From Pleodorina starrii (Eukaryota > Chlorophyta > Chlorophyceae > Chlamydomonadales > Volvocaceae): a stretch of DNA of 64,000 nucleotides. The stretch is from positions 1,533,501 to 1,597,500 of the forward strand of contig BRXU01000025.1 of the NCBI GenBank assembly GCA_030267565.1. Direction: 5' to 3'. Below the pieces are notes generated by a model. The model worked only from the letters and a program-made list of their open reading frames with translations, had not been told where the DNA came from and did not search any database. This document shows, piece by piece, positions 58,201 through 64,000 of the stretch. Both the position numbers and the translations under genes were made by a program. The stretch's first letter is position 1. Every line of letters begins with the position of its first letter.

Positions 58201-58664
58201 TCCAGTCATCAGGATCTTGTAGGTTCTTAAGACCTGTTGAGGGCTGGGTCTTGCAAAGGTCAGCTTAGCAGTAGCTCCTCTTCCTTAGGGCTCGTCGCTC
58301 GGTAGTACGTGCGTGCGGGCGGGCGGGGGGCGCTCGCCTCTCCTCTCTGTCTCTGTCGCCCTGCCTGCCGAAATAAAGAAGCACCTGTCGTTGCCAGTTG
58401 AAATGTGCCATGCATGCAACTACTACTGCACCGTCTGATCCGGCCCACACGCACCCCGCGCACTCCATCTACACATACAGGTACAACCCGGTCACCAACA
58501 CCTGGGACAAGGGCCTGCCCGGCATGTCCCTGGCCCGACACGGCGCGTATCCCGTGGTGGGACCCGCACCCAACAGCACTGCTCCCGTGGTCTACGTGTG
58601 CGCCGGCGGCATCAAGCAGAGCTTCAGCGAGAATACTCTGTGCACGTACATGACCGTGCCGTAA
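55290..58664 (+). CDS. Secreted Kelch-repeat glycoprotein (first copy)
   Basis: Eight exons: 55290-55565, 55752-55858, 55930-56024, 56392-56557, 57048-57225, 57467-57582, 57891-57971, 58481-58664. All phases agree; 400 residues. Intron 7 uses a GC donor (AG|GCAAGT). Residues 44-72 (LLLLAVMALTAAFGQGPRLALA) look like a signal peptide or signal anchor after a long basic N-terminus. The rest shows Kelch blades: YLIGGY, IYHCGG, VYVFGG, FYLIGG and VYVCAGG strands, each followed by a blade ending such as IYEPIKNTW, IYNPANNTW or YNPVTNTW. Many N-glycosylation sequons (NVT, NDT, NAS, NNT, NST, NYT, NLT) support an extracellular site. Kelch propellers bind ligands or form galactose-oxidase-like enzymes; I see no evidence for catalysis. 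The TAA stop overlaps a GTAAGG donor-like site, so an extra 3' exon is possible. Confidence 0.83.
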
Positions 58665-60345
58665 GGGAATCGATGTCAGAGATGACTGCCTGCTGCCTCG
58701 CTGGTGGAACGATTGATTCGCAATGGTGAAATGTGTAGGGATCAATCAAAGATCCCTTACATAGAGTTCTGCGTGATACGTTGATTAATGTACCGTATGT
58801 ATGCGGTGGCGTCGGTGTACCCAACCTCGTGGTCATCTACTGTATGTGTCGCTCGGCAGACATGGTATTAAATTTGCCGGCATGGCATTACATTATTGGC
58901 AGACATGGCCACCAATTTGACAGCGGCTGCTGGTGCTGCGGCTGATGTGGGCGTAGTCCGGGGCGGGTATACAGTAATACTGTGTTACAGACTTCGTAGT
59001 CAAGCTACACCATTCGTGTTTTCCGCAGTGGTTTACAGCTGCCTGGGTGGCAGGCTGGCGCAGTTAGTTAGATAGCTTGCCAGCCAACGCGCGGCGGTTA
59101 GTTTGCCTTTGGTATTTGCATCCTATCCCACCATTCCAGAAACTAGTTTCGAGTCCATCCCCTGAAGTGCGTTCGTTTTTGAGCAAAACGGCAAGGACGG
59201 ATTATCGATTGTTTGCTCGACTTTGTGCTCCCCAGTCAGCTACACGCAAGCAAGAACCCTAAGAAATACCAGCAGGCGTGTGACACCTGCTGTCTCGTTG
59301 TATGTACGCACAGCAGGTTCGAACCGCCAGGCATCCCGCCGTCGTGTCTGCGGCACAGTATTATTATTGTGTCGATGTTAAACCAGGGGTCGGTTGCTGC
59401 CTGTTGCTGCGCAATGCTTAGCCCGCCGTTGGAGCCGTTCATTAGTGGGCAGTTGTTACAAGGATTGATATCAGCCCAGGCTTCGCCCTGCTTCTCTAGC
59501 TAGCTACCTGCGGCTTCCTGCTGACTGGTGAGACATTTGTGTGCGTGTGCTTACTGCTGCTGCTCGGCGGGCGTGCTGCTGTCCCCTGGCCTCCATGTGC
59601 CCTCGGGAATTGCACTCGCGTCTGAAAAAAACGCAAGACTGTAACTCAATTGTACATATGTTTCTACTGGTCTGGTCACCTGCCTGATGACGCTCAATTC
59701 TCTCGCTCGCACCTTCAGTTGGTGGCGCGGCGCCGGAGCTTTCCCGACGTACCACGCCCAGTGAACCCTTCCTACGAAGAAAACAACCTGCTGGGACAGG
59801 GGAAAATGTGGTGACAATCTAATGACGAAGCTGGTACCACAATAAATGATATGTGTTATGAAGGGTTCAGTCGTGCTCAACATGCATGGAACAACCCCTT
59901 GCAACGGTCGCAAAGCGGTTGCAATGTACGGCTGCAACCGTCCCCGCCCACGAGGCTCTCCAACGTACGGGTACCGACAAGGCGGTAGGTGGTTCTGCTT
60001 ATCACACTGCCAGTGAGCACCATCACACGTTGCTTCGGTGCAACGCGCGCTCAACCTATGTACGGCGTTCGTGAATTTAGCTTGCCTAGTCCCGCCGTAC
60101 TTTGGCGGTTTGTTGGCAGTTGCGAACACGTGCCCGTACATTTGCGCGTTAGGCCTCTATATTTAAGCCCCACCCGCCCAATTTCCTGCAAGTATAAACG
60201 GCGGCTGCAGGCACCATACTTAAGTCACGTTTATTTGTACTTCTAGCAGCGATTGCGCTTGCACCTCACCGTCACCGACCACTCGTTCCTTCGCAGCAAC
60301 CAACGGCCGCACTGTGACAAGTTGGCCCGTGTGCCGAGCAACGAG
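58665..60345. other. Spacer between the two Kelch genes
   Basis: Probably 3' UTR of the first copy (first TGTAA only at 59640) and promoter of the second. An inverted repeat CGGTTGCA/TGCAACCG lies at 59916-59940. A possible extra 3' exon of the first copy begins at 59029. No independent gene is seen. Confidence 0.45.
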
Positions 60346-63708
<3,363 letters not shown>

Positions 63709-64000
63709 GTGAGTGCGTGCTGGCTGCTGGCTGGCTGGCTGGCTGGCTGGATATTCAATATCCAGCAGAAGTTATTTTGCTGTCTGTCTGTCTGTGTGGG
63801 GGCAAGCAAGTAAAGGCAGCACGGGTGATGATGGGTAATTCCAGTAATCGAGCAAGCATACATGTCCACGCATGCACTGGTCAAAAACCAGGTGTGGTGT
63901 GTCCGCGAATCGTGTCCTCGTGCGTCTTCCAGGGCAAGGGAAATATATTTTAGTTGTTCTTGCCAGGCCACACAAACCACAATGCAAGCAACTAACGGTA

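Overview
This window looks like nuclear DNA of a multicellular volvocine green alga (Volvox or a close relative). The genes are intron-rich with GT-AG and occasional GC-AG introns. GC-rich exons encode long Gln, Ala, Gly and Pro runs and sit in AT-richer spacers. TGTAA, the volvocine polyadenylation signal, follows most stop codons, and minisatellites fill many introns. Nothing prokaryotic is visible: no operons, ribosome binding sites, CRISPR, tRNA or rRNA. I assembled all exon models by hand from splice-site consensus, reading frame and phase bookkeeping. None is transcript-verified.

Layout. (1) 2-556 (+): C-terminal end of a low-complexity gene that starts outside the window. (2) 12654-6366 (-): a single-repeat MYB transcription factor with a very Gln-rich C-terminal part, tail-to-tail with gene 1. 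(3) 15852-22893 (+) and (4) 24664-30292 (+): two tandem, divergent paralogues of 1817 and about 1276 residues. They share an intron skeleton (including a 29-nt exon) and the motif PSWMRREVQ. Only the second has a Pro-rich / two WH2-like / acidic-Trp tail resembling actin nucleation-promoting factors. (5) 40609-33235 (-): a 13-exon membrane-anchored alpha/beta hydrolase of 1028 residues. (6) 43171-53431 (+): a gene of about 17 exons with a possible organelle presequence and PPR-like helical repeats, head-to-head with the hydrolase. (7) 55290-58664 (+) and (8) 60346-beyond 63708 (+): tandemly duplicated secreted Kelch-repeat glycoproteins with nearly identical exon lengths. The second runs off the right edge.

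The clearest mobile element is a 523-bp terminal-repeat retrotransposon in miniature (TRIM) in intron 3 of the second Kelch gene. It has 102-bp LTRs, a 5-bp target duplication, a primer-binding-site-like stretch and a polypurine tract.

The most novel observations are the WCA-like protein with its paralogue that lacks the tail, the TRIM, an over-represented GCCGTAC word between about 30 and 52 kb, and alternative C-termini in the MYB gene. The genes do not form an obvious pathway. The only functional groupings are the two local tandem duplications and two head-to-head promoter regions.
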